From Zymoseptoria tritici IPO323 (Eukaryota > Ascomycota > Dothideomycetes > Mycosphaerellales > Mycosphaerellaceae): a DNA stretch of 64,000 nucleotides. Positions 20,801 through 32,812 of this stretch are shown here, piece by piece. Each line of letters begins with the position of its first letter. Positions within the stretch are counted from its first letter, which is position 1. The stretch is taken from NCBI RefSeq assembly GCF_000219625.1, contig NC_018218.1, positions 5,890,001 to 5,954,000 of the forward strand, given 5' to 3'. Below the pieces are notes generated by a model, which did not search any database, was not told the origin of the DNA, and saw only the letters and a list, made by a program, of their open reading frames with translations. The position numbers and the translations under genes were made by a program.

Positions 20801-23800
20801 CCTGGACTCGGCAGACGCACCGGCGAAGACTCCTTCTCCTCGGACTCTTGAGCATTGAGCTGCATCATGACCGCATCAATCTCATCGAACGAAGGCTCAG
20901 GGTGGAATTCCTGGACATTCTTGATGTTAGCTTGAGGATGAGCAAAGTCTCGCTCTGCTATGGACAAGTTGTCCGACCGAAGGAGCGTGGAAGCAGTCGT
21001 ATCGTCGTCTCTGATTTCGCCATCTTCCAGCTCGCCGTCTTCCAGCTCACTGATGGAACTGTAGCTGTGTTCGTGCGAGGGTTCGTCATCGTCCGTAGTC
21101 GTAGCAATTCCGACCGGCGGCTCGAAGGGCTTGGCCAGCGCAGACAGCGACGTCGAATGCCTGTGGGTATGGGTCTGCTCGGTCGCGCCAGTAACAGCCT
21201 GAGGTGCCTCGGCCTTGACGGACTCAACAATGACAGGACCGGCGTCCAACTCATTGATCTCTTCCGGCTCATCAACCTCCTCGATAGTAGTCTCAGTAAC
21301 ATCCTCGGTAGTCTCATCAACAGCCCTCTCCACAACATTAGACCCAAGCATCTGCTCCGGCAAAAGCGTAATCGGCGGCGAAACCTCCGACGGCTCAGCA
21401 AACAACGGCACCGAATCACCATCATCCGCCACCTTCTTCTTCTGCTTCCTCTTCGCCTCACCTTGCGCAACACGGCCATTGGCGTCTTCATACTCGGTGC
21501 CCGAAGTCGCAGCCGAAGACACAGCGCCGTCGCTCTCTTCCGGAGGAAGGATGGGAATAGCCTTGTTTCTCCGCGTCGGTTTGACGATATCTGGGATTTT
21601 GATCTTGCCCAGGTCGAAGATACTTGGCAGATCGTCGACGATTGTCCGCTTGGGTTCTTCGGCCGCTTTCTTCGCTGAGGGTGGGACGACGCTTGAGAAG
21701 CTGAACTCGGACGTGGCGGGTTTGAAGCTCGGGGCGTTGACGTTGAGCGATCCTGATGACACGTCGCGCTTGTGGCCTACCGTGGGCTTCTTGGTTGCGG
21801 GTGCACCAAATGTGAATTCGGCGTTGCCAGGCTCAAATACTGCGCCGGGATTGAACGTGAAGGCGGGAGCCGCAACATTGAGACGTGCCGCGCTCTTCTT
21901 ACTAGCCCTGGGTGACTCGTGGACGTCGTAGTCCGCACTCAGAGGGTCCTTCTCGACAGGCTTCGGCAGTGGAGGCAGCATGTTTTGATTTTGCAAACTG
22001 GTTCCTCTGGGCGGGAAGAACGAGTTTGTCTGCTCTGGCATCTTGGCTGGGACCGGTGGGCGTTCAGTTTCTAGAACCTCCCTCTCCAATGCATCGCTGA
22101 TGTTGTGTCGATGGCCTCGAGGAGTTGGGACCACGATCTCGGTGTCCACCTGCACGCGCTTCTGTGGAGGAACATAAGCTTGCGGCTCCGGCTCACTCTC
22201 CTGCTCTCTCAATTCTTCCTCGTCGTCCTCTTCCGGAAGCTCAGGTAAAGGAGCAGGCGTATATCGAGCCTGCGGGAGTTGCTGGGGCTGAGGTGATTGA
22301 CGCATGACCGGAGCAGCCATAGACTGCGAATAGCCATGTTGTCTGCGCTGCTGGTCCATCATTCCTCGACTGTAGTCCTGCGGCGAGCCAGACATCATAT
22401 GCTGACCAAGAGGAGAGCCCGGTCCACGCATATTGCCCAGATCCTGACGAAGAGCAGTGAGCTGCGCAGGTGATCCGCCACGAGGCATAACAAAGTGTTG
22501 CTGAGGTGAGTAAGGCGGCATGCCGCTAAGATTAGGTGACAGTAACGGCTGCTGGTGCGGCATCTGAAAATGGTTCATCGGCGCCCCAGTAAAGGTCGAA
22601 TGCCTGTGCGCGTGGCCAAACATGGGCCCACCCATCGGCGAAACAGGCGATGCAACAGACATGGTATGCGAATGGCCCCGTCCCATCGGCCGCATACTTC
22701 CCGCTGAACCAGTCGGTATCGGCGGGGAGAATGGCAGCGGCGGATACTGTCCAGAAGACTGCCGCGACATTTCTTGAGTGGGCAACGGAGACGGATCATC
22801 AAAGCCGAGAGAGACTCCCAAAGCGGCGAGTTTCTGTTCCGTCAACCAATCCATGTATCGCTTCCACTGATCCAAATCTGGAAGAACGACTTTGGGCTTG
22901 TCCTGGTCCCAGATCTGACGTGTTTCAGCCTCGTCGGGAAATATCGATCTCACTTGCGCAGGACCCTGGCTCTGAGTGACGTCCTGCTCTAAATCGAAAC
23001 CTGAGGTGTCGTAACCGGCTTGCTCGAAATGTTGCAACCGGGCTGCAATTTCTTCTCTGCTCATCGGTCTCTCGGCCCCAGCAGCAGCGTAGTCGTGGCG
23101 AGGTATGGCGATGACAATGTTCCTGCCGCGCCAGCTCACTCTGGTCTTCAAGCGAGGTCGAGGTGCTTCAAGCCCTTGCGTGCTCTCATTTCGTTGAAGC
23201 TGCGGTGTCTTGAGAGGAGAGGTGTTGCTCACTGGCGTGCTGGCTTCCGGAGGAGTGATGCTCACTTTCGTCTCGGTCTGTTTCTCAGCAGTGGGCGATC
23301 CTGTCGCAGCTGTGCCCGCAGATGTATTGTTCACCATTGGTTTCCCACTTGCCACAGGCCTCTTCTGAGAAGCAAGTTCTTTCGCCAGCGCCTCAATATC
23401 TCGCGCTTTTGGCGCCTTGCCCGGTTCCCTCAAAGGATCTTGGTTCTCCTTCTCCTGAGCATTTGAGGTTGAATTCCCCGACTCTCTCGTAGGATCGTGG
23501 TTCTTCTTCTCCTGAGCATTCGGAGTCGACTTCTCCTCCTCAGGATCAGTTGTATCAGCCCACCGAGAAGCTCCCATCCCCGTCACCTCAACGACCCCCT
23601 CTTCCTCTGCCTCCTCCCTCGCATCCTCCTTCTTCCCATTACCCTTCTCTGACGATTCCACATCCACATCCCCAGACTTCGTCTCCGGCGTCGCCGCCCA
23701 TCTCGACTCCATTAAACTCGCCATATTACTATCCCCTTCCGTCTGCTCTCCCCTTAAAGTATCCCAAAAACTCTGCTGATCCAGCGTCCGATTCTGCTCT

Positions 23801-24443
23801 CTCGAATTATGACCCGGCCTCGCACCTCCTCGCTCCGACCTTCTCCTCGTCGGAGTCGACTCGCGCTGATCCTGTCTCCGTCTACTCTCGCTATTACTCC
23901 TACTCGGCACAGACTCGTCGCTCCACCAGTGAATCGCTTCGCTCTGGTCGTCACGAACAGGAAGTTGTACCCAGCGTTGTGTTCGCGAGCGAGGCGTATG
24001 GTACTCTTCCGATGGAGGCAGAACTTCCGAATCGGGATAGCTGAGATCACTCAGACGACTCGGAACGAGGTGTTCGAGCGTGAAACTCGGACTGCTATTC
24101 AAATCGAGGTCGCTGCGCGCTTCCTGCTCGGAGACGGCGGTGCGTGCGGAACGCGAGAATTGCGAGGGGGAGACGTCGTAGGGTGAACCCCAGACGGCGG
24201 TGTAGTAGGCTGAACTGGGTGCTTTGCTGCGAATGCTACCGGCGGGCGTTCGCGGGCGGAGTCGAGCGGTGTCGGGACTGAAGGCGAGGGATTTTTCTCG
24301 CTCGTGGGAGGAGACGGTGGTGTTGGAGTTGGAGGTTCGGTGAGTGGGTTGGAAGTCGTTGGCTACAACGCCATCATACGTGACGGTGGGCGGTGAGGAT
24401 GGTGGTGGAGGTGCTGGGGATGCGGGCGTGGTGTCTGTGATGC
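17866..24443 (-). CDS. Very large disordered plus coiled-coil protein with a PAM2-like motif
   Basis: One frame stays open from about 24443 to the stop at 17866 (about 2,190 codons). No in-frame ATG lies in the first kilobase of it, so the 5' end is incomplete: I take 24443 as the first base after a likely acceptor (branch GCTAAC, then CACAG), and the start exon is unidentified. N-terminal stretches look conserved (TARLRPRTPAGSIRSKAPSS, AYYTAVWGSPYDVSPSQFS). Next come a Ser/Glu-rich region, a folded-looking patch (SWRGRNIVIAIPRHD to WKRYMDWLTEQKLAALGV, about 22860-23140), a Pro/Gln/Met-rich region, a PAM2-like motif at 21715-21760 (SLNVNAPSFKPA) and a weaker one at 21849-21896. A second patch follows (ANGWGVHQLNRAEDVPTSDWSDML, about 20630-20690), then a long coiled coil (about 20270-18580) and a Ser/Asp-rich tail. 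There is no motor domain. Function unknown; scaffolding is inferred. Confidence 0.75.
21715..21760 (-). other. PAM2-like motif in the coiled-coil protein
   Basis: The encoded SGSLNVNAPSFKPATSEF matches the PAM2 pattern S-x-L-N-x-x-A-x-x-F-x-P at every defining position. PAM2 peptides bind the MLLE domain of poly(A)-binding protein. A second, imperfect copy (RLNVAAPAFTFNPG) is encoded 130 bp upstream in the gene, at 21849-21896. Confidence 0.6.
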
Positions 24444-25563
24444 CTGTGGTTCTCCTATGTTAGCTCTTGGCTGTTCCATCCGCCCACTGCAATCCACTGT
24501 ATGATCTCTGCGTCTTTGCTCGTCCACCCACCTTCCACGTTGACGACACTCCGATCACTTTCCAATCTCCAATGTCCACCCCTTCAACAACGCGTCCTCC
24601 CAACTTGAATCTTCCGCTCTCGACGCGTAATGTCAAATATCCCACTCTTCCCTTGTCTCTCCAAATGGAATTATATCCCCGATATACAACGTGCCAAAAA
24701 ACCCAGTGCAGTCGTCTTCCCACAACCCGTTTGACGGAGCTGGCGAAGCGGGATCCAAAAGATCTTAAGGAGTGACGAAAGCCATCAAACGCCGGCGACC
24801 AACGAGAATCAACGCAAGCATCGACCGGGTGTTCAAGCGGGCGGGATATATTCGGGCGGTGTGGGAAAAGACAAACACGCAAGAGAGTAAATTATGTTTC
24901 GGGGACGGGACACCAGACAGACGGTGGACTCTTGGTCAAAGGTGAACGAGACGGGAGCTCTCGCAAAGGGGAGACGGGAGAGGATGCAACTCAGCCCAAA
25001 AGTTGTCCAAAACGTCGTTGGCCCCATGCGGTTTAGACTCAGGGCCAAGGTGCCAGTAAAAATCTCCGAGGGAGAGATCGGCAAACGTCATTTGGTGGGT
25101 TGGGAGGAGTCAATATTTGATGGGGGGAATTGATGGGGGATCACAATTTGATGAGGGGATTTGATGGGGGGAATTGATGGGGATTTTTGAGGGAGGGGGG
25201 GTTTCGTATTTCTGCCAGAACCACGACGGATTGCAGAGATTAGGAACTGGCCTCTGCTGCTGGACTGCTGCTTCCCGTTGCTCTTGAACTTGCAATGGCG
25301 AATTGGCGAGAGTGAAATGTTACGCCTCGTATAACCTCAAGTTCCGCGTCATCATCATCGTTTATGGACAGATACAGTACAAGCATGATCCTGTTGAGTT
25401 ACTCATGTCGGCCGTTATCACAATCATTCTCATTCCCGTCCGATCGATCATTTCCAGGACTCCCTTGAACTTCGCATTCTTGTCTTCTTCCTCGTTTCTT
25501 GATCTCGAGGACTTCATCCTCCCCCTCATCCTCCTCATCATCCTCCTCCCCCTTCTCACCCCA
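24444..25563. other. Intergenic region: 5' region of the coiled-coil gene
   Basis: 1.1 kb between two minus-strand genes. It must contain the missing first exon or untranslated leader of the coiled-coil gene. A donor-like GAAG|GTGGGT lies near 24520-24530 but no ATG-containing exon fits it. A G-rich repeat lies at 25113-25200. Poly-pyrimidine on the plus strand near 25510-25580 is the 3' end of the regulator gene. Confidence 0.5.
25113..25200. repeat. G-rich short tandem repeat
   Basis: The units TTTGATGGGGGGAATTGATGGGG occur twice, with a diverged copy TTTGATGAGGGG between them, ending in GAGGGAGGGGGGG on the plus strand. Several G-tracts of four or more lie within 90 bp, so a G-quadruplex is possible. 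It lies roughly 700 bp upstream of the coiled-coil gene's first recognised exon. Confidence 0.65.
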
Positions 25564-28324
25564 TCACCCACTCCCCGGCGTCCCCCCCGCCGCCGCCTCC
25601 AACCCATCATCCCTCATCCCCTTCATCCAATCCATATCCATCGTAAACCCTCCACTCTCCCCACCCATCGCCGCATACGCTCCATCCTCCAAACTCCACA
25701 CATCCCCCGCCGCATCCAAATTAATCAAACTGTCGAAATCCGGCTCAAACTCCGCCGGTCCTCCCACCATCAACGCATCCTCCGCGTGGTGCATCATCAT
25801 GCCCCCGTGCCCACCCATGCCATCCTCACCCATGCCATCCTCTCCACCCATGCCATCCTCTCCAGCCACACCATCCGAACCACCAACGTGATGTCCCTCC
25901 GAGTCCGGGGGCGTGCTGGCGAGGTACACGCTCAACCGCCGCGCGATATCGTTGTCCGTCAACAACTGCGCGTCCACATCTTTCCGTAGGAGGGAGATGA
26001 TCTTCCCCTCCGAGTCGGGCGGTGGCGTCAACGCGCCGGCGTGTTGTTCGGGAGGCGCGGAGGCGACGAGTTGCATGCGACGTCCTGCATCGACCAGTCC
26101 CTGAGCGGAGGTGATGATGTTTCTCGGCTCTTTGACCTCGTCTGCTTTTTGCGGGAGGGTGATTTCCGCTTTTCGGATGGCCGCTTCGAGGAAGGCGGTG
26201 GAGTAGTCGGCGGCCGCGTAGATGTCCCGCAACTTGCCCATGATTTGCATGCATTGGCAGAATCCTTGGAGGGAGTGGCGGCGGGTGGACTCGTCGGGGG
26301 CTTTGATGTCGAGGAGGTGGATTATGATGGCGGGGAGGAGGACGGTGATGCCGGTGGAAGGGAAGAACCGCGCCATGTCGAGGGTGTAGAGTTGGTAGGC
26401 GATGCGGGTGATTTCGGTCGCTGCGAGACGGACGGTTTTGCGGGAGTGTTCGAGGAGTTCGGATTGTAAGCGGCGGGGAGCGACGGCGGTGGAGGGGAGG
26501 ACTTGGGGCCGGTGCAGGGCGGATAAGGCGGCGTAGTACATGAGGTGGAGCAGGGAGCGGTGGAGCACGACGGAGCGGTTGCCGTTGTCGACGTCGGACC
26601 AGGTTGGTGTGTCGTATTGCGCTTCGGAGGGGAGCGCGTCGTGCCATTCTTGGAGTTCTTTGTCGCAGGTTTGGACTTCGTTGACTTCGGGGTTGAGTTG
26701 GCGGGCTACGAGCCGGACGGTGGTTCGGGAGCTGCCTTCTTCGTCGACGACGCCGTGGTTGTTGTTTAGTACGGAGTACTGGACTGAGAGGACGTGGCTC
26801 ATGCAGATGGATAGCTTTGCGGTTTGCATGCACATTTGTGCGAGCTGCTTCTGGCTGTCCAAGTCTCGCAGGACTTTGCAGTCTGCCGGGATGCATGAGT
26901 CGCCTTCTGGGAGGAGGGCTACGTCAAAGTCGCTGACTTCGAGCATGGGCACGTCGAAATCAGCATCCTTGATGCGTGTTGGGCGGCGCATGCCCAGAGC
27001 GACTTGGCGATCTCGCAGGTAGGTCGACCACCAGATTCTCTTCCACAGCTTCTTCCTCGCGGGATCCATCGCTGGAGACTTGTCCGGGTTGCGGTGCAGG
27101 CCGATCGTGTGGGAAAGCGAGACTGCAATGCCCATCCAGTGGTGGCTGTCCTTTTGATCATCCGGTGTCTCGTACCAGTAAGTCATCATCAGCAAAGACT
27201 GAATCAGCGAGATGCGATCAATCTCGACATCAAAGTCGTAGAGAAGTCTGGTCTTCTTGAAGAAGTCCCTTCTCGCATCCCTCCGAGTCGAGTATCCCGC
27301 AGCTGTAAGGAATCGCATATCGATCGTGGCGACCGCTGAGAACATAATCGCCTGAAACAGCAACAAGCTGATCGGCTGAATCCCATCATTCCTGTCAATC
27401 GTCGCGACGAGATCGTGAATATTGAGCATCGGCATGGAAGGGTATACGAATTCGACATAATTCCTGAGCAGCTCATTCCGCAACGTCGTGGGTGGAATCG
27501 TCAAAGCGCCTCTCTTTTCCAAATACGCCAGATCCTCCGGCTCGAGCTTCGTCGGCAATGGCTTGATATACAGTGGCAGGGAATGCAGCGGGGATATCGG
27601 CGAATTGATGCTGTTGATGAACGGCGATGGCTCGGACGTGGATGGTTTCGGGCCCAGACGATGCAGAGCGAGCATGTCTGGCGCATACATGGAGCTGCTG
27701 CGACTACGGCTTGACAAGGCGATATCTCGGCCGATGTCTTGGTCTGTGTTACGCGAATTCAACCCGTCAGCCCACCTCCACTCCACGCGACTCGCCGTGA
27801 TTTCGGTACAGAGTGACTTACAGACGGTGTGGGGTACATGTTCCGAAGCTCGCCGCATTGGTTCGTATGGAGGTTGCGCGGACATGGGGAAAGCTGTGGT
27901 GGGTTTGAACGCGAGGCCTTTGTTTTGTTGCGGAGAGGCTTCTGCGCCGGTGGTCGTCCATTTTCTGGGAGGAGAAGATGTATTGTTAGCTGGGTGTTTT
28001 GCTATATTGCCAGCTCACACAATATACTCACTTCTTTCGCTTGCTCTCGGAAACAATGCATTCCACCTCGTCCAGCCGGCAGTTGGTGCAAGGCGGTCCA
28101 TGCTCGACCACATTACAGCGCACCTTTCGCGAGCGACAACATTGGCAAGCTTTGGAAGCTCTCCTCTTGACACTCTTCGCTGGTCGAGTACCATTCGGTC
28201 GCAGTCCAGCATCTGTCGCGGTTCGTTTGGCTGGCTGAGAAATGGGCATGTCGACCGTCTCGGAGGGAGAGGCCGCTGAGTCCTCAGGCGAGGAGAGCGA
28301 GAGCTCCATTGGTATAGAACCCAT
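25564..28324 (-). CDS. Zn2Cys6 transcription factor, FarB/CTF1-beta type
   Basis: Three exons, complement(25564..27743, 27822..27964, 28032..28324), give 871 aa. Introns are 67 nt (GTGAGT...CAG) and 78 nt (GTAAGT...CAG) with consistent phases. The zinc cluster is encoded by exon 1: ACQCCRSRKVRCNVVEHG then PPCTNCRLDEVECIV, six Cys in C-x2-C-x6-C-x10-C-x2-C-x6-C arrangement, with a basic flank. Exon 3 carries the fungal-specific transcription factor domain (SLLLFQAIMFSAVATID, MMTYWYETPDDQKDSHHW, SLSHTIGLHRNPDKSP, WWSTYLRDRQVALGMRRP). Known: regulators of this type (CTF1, FarA, FarB) control cutinase and fatty-acid degradation genes in other ascomycetes. The assignment to that clade is by the CRLDEVECIV zinc-cluster tail and the YWYETPDDQKD block, from memory. 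The C-terminus holds a Gly/Met/Asp-rich acidic stretch that could activate. The frame is open upstream to 28507, so a longer N-terminus is possible. Confidence 0.88.
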
Positions 28325-31182
28325 GGTTGTGGTAGATCGTAATAGCTGTTCCAGTAGTGTTATGATCCGGCTGATACGGCGACCGACACTGCAGACAGTG
28401 GTGAGAGCTATACAAGATCGAACTTCACACACAATGGGAAGAGTAGGGAAGAGAGAAACAATGGGATGAAAGAAGGGAAAGATCACGCCCCGCGGGCAGA
28501 GTCCCAAGACAAGTAATGAGGAACAACGCGGCGCCAGACTTGCCTCGACCTAGTAGTTGACCCACCACTCCACCGTTCAGCCGCCCAGAGGGGCAAGGTC
28601 AGATGTGGAGCGCAGATGTGGACGATGCGGATGCGTGCACAGATGGAGAACCAAACCTTAGTAAGGCGGTAGAACTAGAACTACCCCGTTGGAGGGCCAG
28701 GCCAAGGCAAAGGCGGAGCGCGAGTTATCTCCGGCCGCAGCCATTGGAGCGAATTAGAGAGGATGGATGGAAGAGTCTTGTTTCTTTTCGGAGTGGAACT
28801 GCCGTGGCAAGACAGGGAGGATGGGATGGGTGAACCCATGTCCAAGTCTCTGCAGTCTGATGTCTTTCATGTGCGAGAGAGGTAGGGATCGTGCTCACCA
28901 GCTTTTCCTCTGCAGCGAAGAGATCTGCCGTGCTTCGATTGAGGACATGGACATGGTTTGACCCCGGCCAGGCTAGTTCTAGGCGAGCATGGCAGACGGA
29001 CTCGGCAGACCTGACTTGCACGAGCTGACGCGCCCAGCTCCGATCCGGACCAGCATATACCGCCATACACTACTTCTACCGCCGATGGCATGTGAGGGAC
29101 TTCTTTGCAGCGTGGTCTCAGGGTTAGAATGTCGTCGTCAAGACTCAGAAGGACAGCACAACGCCGTACCGAATCCTTGACCACGGATCCGCCGCCGCTC
29201 CTCCACCAACGCCGGTCGGTCCCAACTTCAGTTTCTGAAATTCCCCACAGAAGAACGGTCTCGCCAACAACATCCACTCCACTTGTTACTGTCATCGAAT
29301 TCTCAGGGGACGAGCGAGTCCACTGTCTTGTCTCCACCGGGCAGGCTGAACGAGCACACACACATTAAATTTTCGCGCTCTATTTTTCTTCACTCACAGC
29401 ATAGCCATTTACAATCATCTGAAATGCCGGTATACCCGTACAACACAATAGGTCTACATGGATCTTCGCTTCCGAACCCCCACACCCGAAGCCGTATCTC
29501 GTCTCTCTCTCTCTCTGCAACCTCACGTTGACTCGTCGTCGAGGACATGTCTTCCCTGCCTTTACCACACACACTCACCGCAACACTTTGTTCTCTCTAC
29601 ATGCCGTGCGACAGCTACGTCTTCATCACACTCCTCCCCGTCCATCGTCATCATCTATTACGCACGAGCATGCCCGATCGGCGAGCCTTCCGGCCGAGAG
29701 TGCAGAGAGAGAGAGATGAATTTCTGCCGAGCCGCGATGCCGCAATAAGCGGCCGTCCGTGGGGCGCGTTTGGCGTCAACTTTCACAAAGATCTCACATG
29801 GTCGTGTGCGTTTCTTTTTGCAGGAAGAAAGTCAAAAATGGTAGGAAAGAGTTTTGGCGTGGTCCTTTCTTTCCGCGAGAGGTTCTTTTCGCTCCATCAC
29901 CATCACCATAATGACCATCTCAATCACCTGCCATCAATCCCATATTCGAAGACCTAAAAGCTCAAAGCCAATCATACATGTCACCGATAACCCTGTCACG
30001 GATCCGAACATCAGAAACGGACGACTCCGCAAGATCACATGTTCTTCTCTCATCCTGCATCAAACCAAAAAAAACGCCACGATTCTGGGGTCGATGACCC
30101 GCTAATAAGGCTTTCCTTGGTTTTTTCTTTTTGGCGGGGATCGAGCACTGCAGAGGTACTTCTACAAAGGTACCTTATTCAAATTGATGGTGCTCTTGAG
30201 CTTTCCATGGCTTTGGGTCGAGAAAGCACATGGCAATCGACGGCAGCCGCTTGGCTACACCTTCACTGACGGCTACGCTATGAGAAGCAGAAGCAGTTGT
30301 CACGGCTTTGTAGACCTTCATAATGACCTAGACATTCTTCCATCTCGCACTCGCACCACTCGCAACAAAACCACGCACGCGCCCTTCTTCCGCCATCTCC
30401 ACACACCCACCTCCCTCATCGGCACAGCCCGAAAGCGGAGTAGACCAGGAAACTCAAGCGACGCGGCAGAAAACGCTTATTTTGGAGGTACTTCCCACGA
30501 GGGAGACTGACGATCATCATCGAGTCGCTCGAGTCGAGCTCTCTGACAAGACCGACATGATACAATCTTGTGAGATGGACGCATTTGATCAGTTGATGTG
30601 CTCACGCGGACCGTCGGCTTCCGGCCTGCCAATCTTGTGCTCTCTATAACGATTCTGCAACCCACCGGAGCTGTTCCCTACGCTTTCGAAGCTGTCCCTT
30701 TCATTCCTTGTCGGCTGCGACTTGGTAATAATGGTCTCACTGCATGTGCATGTGCATGAGAGAGACGGAGTTCACGCCTGCCCCTCGAGCTTACTACTGT
30801 GTACTCATTGGATGTAGGAGGTATCTCCGTTCGCGCGATCGCGTTCGCCTTGCTCGAGCTCAAGCTTGGATGCGGTTCTCGTGCATTATTCCCGGTTGCG
30901 CGGCGGTGATAACGAAAATGTGAAGAAGTGTGAGGTGGTTGGACGTACATGGTTGGACGTACGCGAAGACCGCTAATCTTCACCGTTCAAGCTGCATGGC
31001 TGGCTGTACAGATCCTACATCTGTACTGTACGTTCTTTCTTCCTTCCTCCGTGCGGTTCTGTACCCGGAGAATCTATCATCCTGATCTTCTATGTGACTT
31101 TATTCATTCTCTGTTCACGCATGATGAGCTGGTGTCTTCACTGTGAGCTCGGCAGACTCACTTGCTGCTTGCTTCAGTGACT
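28325..31182. other. Long intergenic region upstream of the Zn2Cys6 regulator
   Basis: 2.86 kb, the longest gene-free stretch in the window. It contains CT-rich microsatellite-like runs (near 29490-29520), CACCAT repeats (near 29895-29930), a TGCATG repeat (near 30742-30760) and homopolymer runs. No open frame on either strand shows a domain, signal peptide or splice pattern I trust. It probably holds the regulator's promoter and leader; a non-coding RNA or a diverged gene cannot be excluded. Confidence 0.5.
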
Positions 31183-32383
31183 TCAGCTCATCTTCTTCCC
31201 ACCCACCACCTCCCTCTTCCTCTCAATCGCCGGCAAACTCGTAAAAAGCCCCGGCCAAACCAACTCATACTCGTCCTGTCGTCCATTCAAACAATGTCGC
31301 AACCAAATTCCCCAGACTGCAAATCTCGTTAGCACATCCACATCCAACTCCTCACCACCACAGCACAAAGACTCACCAATATAACAATACGCCCCCATCC
31401 CCGTCATCAAATGCCACCACCCATGGCCCTCCAACACCACCCCCCAAGGCAACCCCAACGCATGTCTCCACCCCCGAATCGTCCCACAGTACTCATTATC
31501 CAACGTCCAGATCCCGAACCCGCCGAGGAAAACTCCTAGTCCGACGATGATCAACGTCCACATTTTCCTTAGAATCTCTATGTCCCTGTCATCCCTCCTT
31601 TTTTCCTCCCTCTCCACGGGACCCACAACCTCCTTCTCCGTCCCGAGTCCTACATCTCCTCGCTGCTGAGCACGATTTCGAAAGTACGGCCGGATATTAA
31701 ACTCCATCGTCACCATACTCCTTATCAGCACGATTGCCGTCAAGATGGCGTAGGCGTTTTGGTGGAACGTCGGGTCGCCGAGGAAGTGGTAGTACAGCGT
31801 GATGAAGACGGCGAGGAAGGTGACGAAGAAACCGAGGAGGATTTTCACGGGGAGGGAGCGTCGGTATTCGAAGGTCGCCCAGAACATTAGGAGGGTGGTG
31901 TAGATCATTGAGAGTTCGTCGACGAGTTGCATGGGGTCTTTTGAGGGAGACAAGCTCATCAGCAGGTATACTCGGAGGTAGGTATGACTAGAACTAGTTT
32001 CTCGACGCATGGTTCGGAGTTGGCTTACACTTCAGTGTTGCGTGAAAGGCGAAGGATCCGCTTCCGACGAAAAAGTACCCGAGAAAGGTGACGAAGAAGA
32101 CGCGGTCGTGGCCGTGCTTGTAGCAGTTGTACATGCCCTTGATGGCGAGGAAGGCGAAGAGCAGGTTGGTGAGGGTGTTGACGATTTCGGCGGCGTAGCG
32201 GGTTGCGTAGTAGTTCTGGTTCACACATCATTATCAGCACGTCTTCCTTCTACTGTACTGCTCTTCTGTGAGAGATGAGGATTGCTGTACCTCCTCACAC
32301 CAATCCAGCGTCGACGTTATAGGCGCCCAATACCCATCGTGTCGTTCGGGCGGATATGGAATCGAGGGGAGGAGCCGGACCAT
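31183..32383 (-). CDS. Alkaline ceramidase (Ydc1/Ypc1 family)
   Basis: Four exons, complement(31183..31316, 31378..31937, 32029..32215, 32291..32383) to within a base at the internal junctions, give 324 aa. The joins restore family sequence: TLDWCEE-NYYATRYAAEIVNTL, FHATLK-YPMQLVDELSMIYTT, GAYCYI-VWGIWLRHCLNGR. Known: alkaline ceramidases are ER/Golgi membrane hydrolases with seven transmembrane segments that cleave ceramide to sphingoid base and fatty acid, using zinc held by three histidines. Visible: the N-terminal signature HDGYWAPITSTLDWCE, the first His in GSGSFAFHATLK, and the His pair in HGWWHLMTGMGAY near the C-terminus. A Glu/Arg-rich insertion (about 35 residues, VGPVEREEKRRDDRD) lies in a cytosolic-side loop after NIRPYFRNR. 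The third intron (GTGAGT...TTTGCAG) could be read through without a stop, so an unspliced call would insert about 20 false residues. Confidence 0.9.
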
Positions 32384-32812
32384 GATGGCTGCTGGCTGTG
32401 TTGGAGCTGTATTGAGGATGACAGAGATGGCTGATGTCGATGTCGATGGGGCATGAGAGGCAGTTCTGTTCAAGCGAGTGTGTGTGATGGATGGACCGAG
32501 AGAGGCTGGAGAGAGATTTTGTTTGCTGTCTCTTCTCTTTCTTGGTACGTGTCCTACTTTCCTCTCTCTCTCTCACCGAATAATGTGACTTGACTTTCTG
32601 GAACAACCGACTGCGCCCATGACCGCGTCGTCTGGCAGCTGATACTGAAACCTGCGTCATATCGAGCAGGGGCAGCTATAGCTCGAGCTGTTCCGAATCA
32701 TCCGAAACTTATCCGAGTCCGAATGCGAAATTCCTTCCGCTGAAGACCGATGAATGAACAACTCTCGACTTCACTTCGACCATATCAAACTCATCCTCAT
32801 ATTGAAGCCAAG
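32384..32812. promoter_or_regulatory. Divergent promoter, ceramidase and prefoldin
   Basis: 429 bp between the start codons of two divergently transcribed genes. It holds CT-rich stretches (near 32530-32575) on the plus strand. No clear TATA box. A shared control region is inferred from spacing only. Confidence 0.5.

Noticed and set aside
17866..24102. Labelling the coiled-coil protein a myosin heavy chain
   Set aside because: Coiled coil alone gives such hits. No P-loop, switch or other motor motifs are present.
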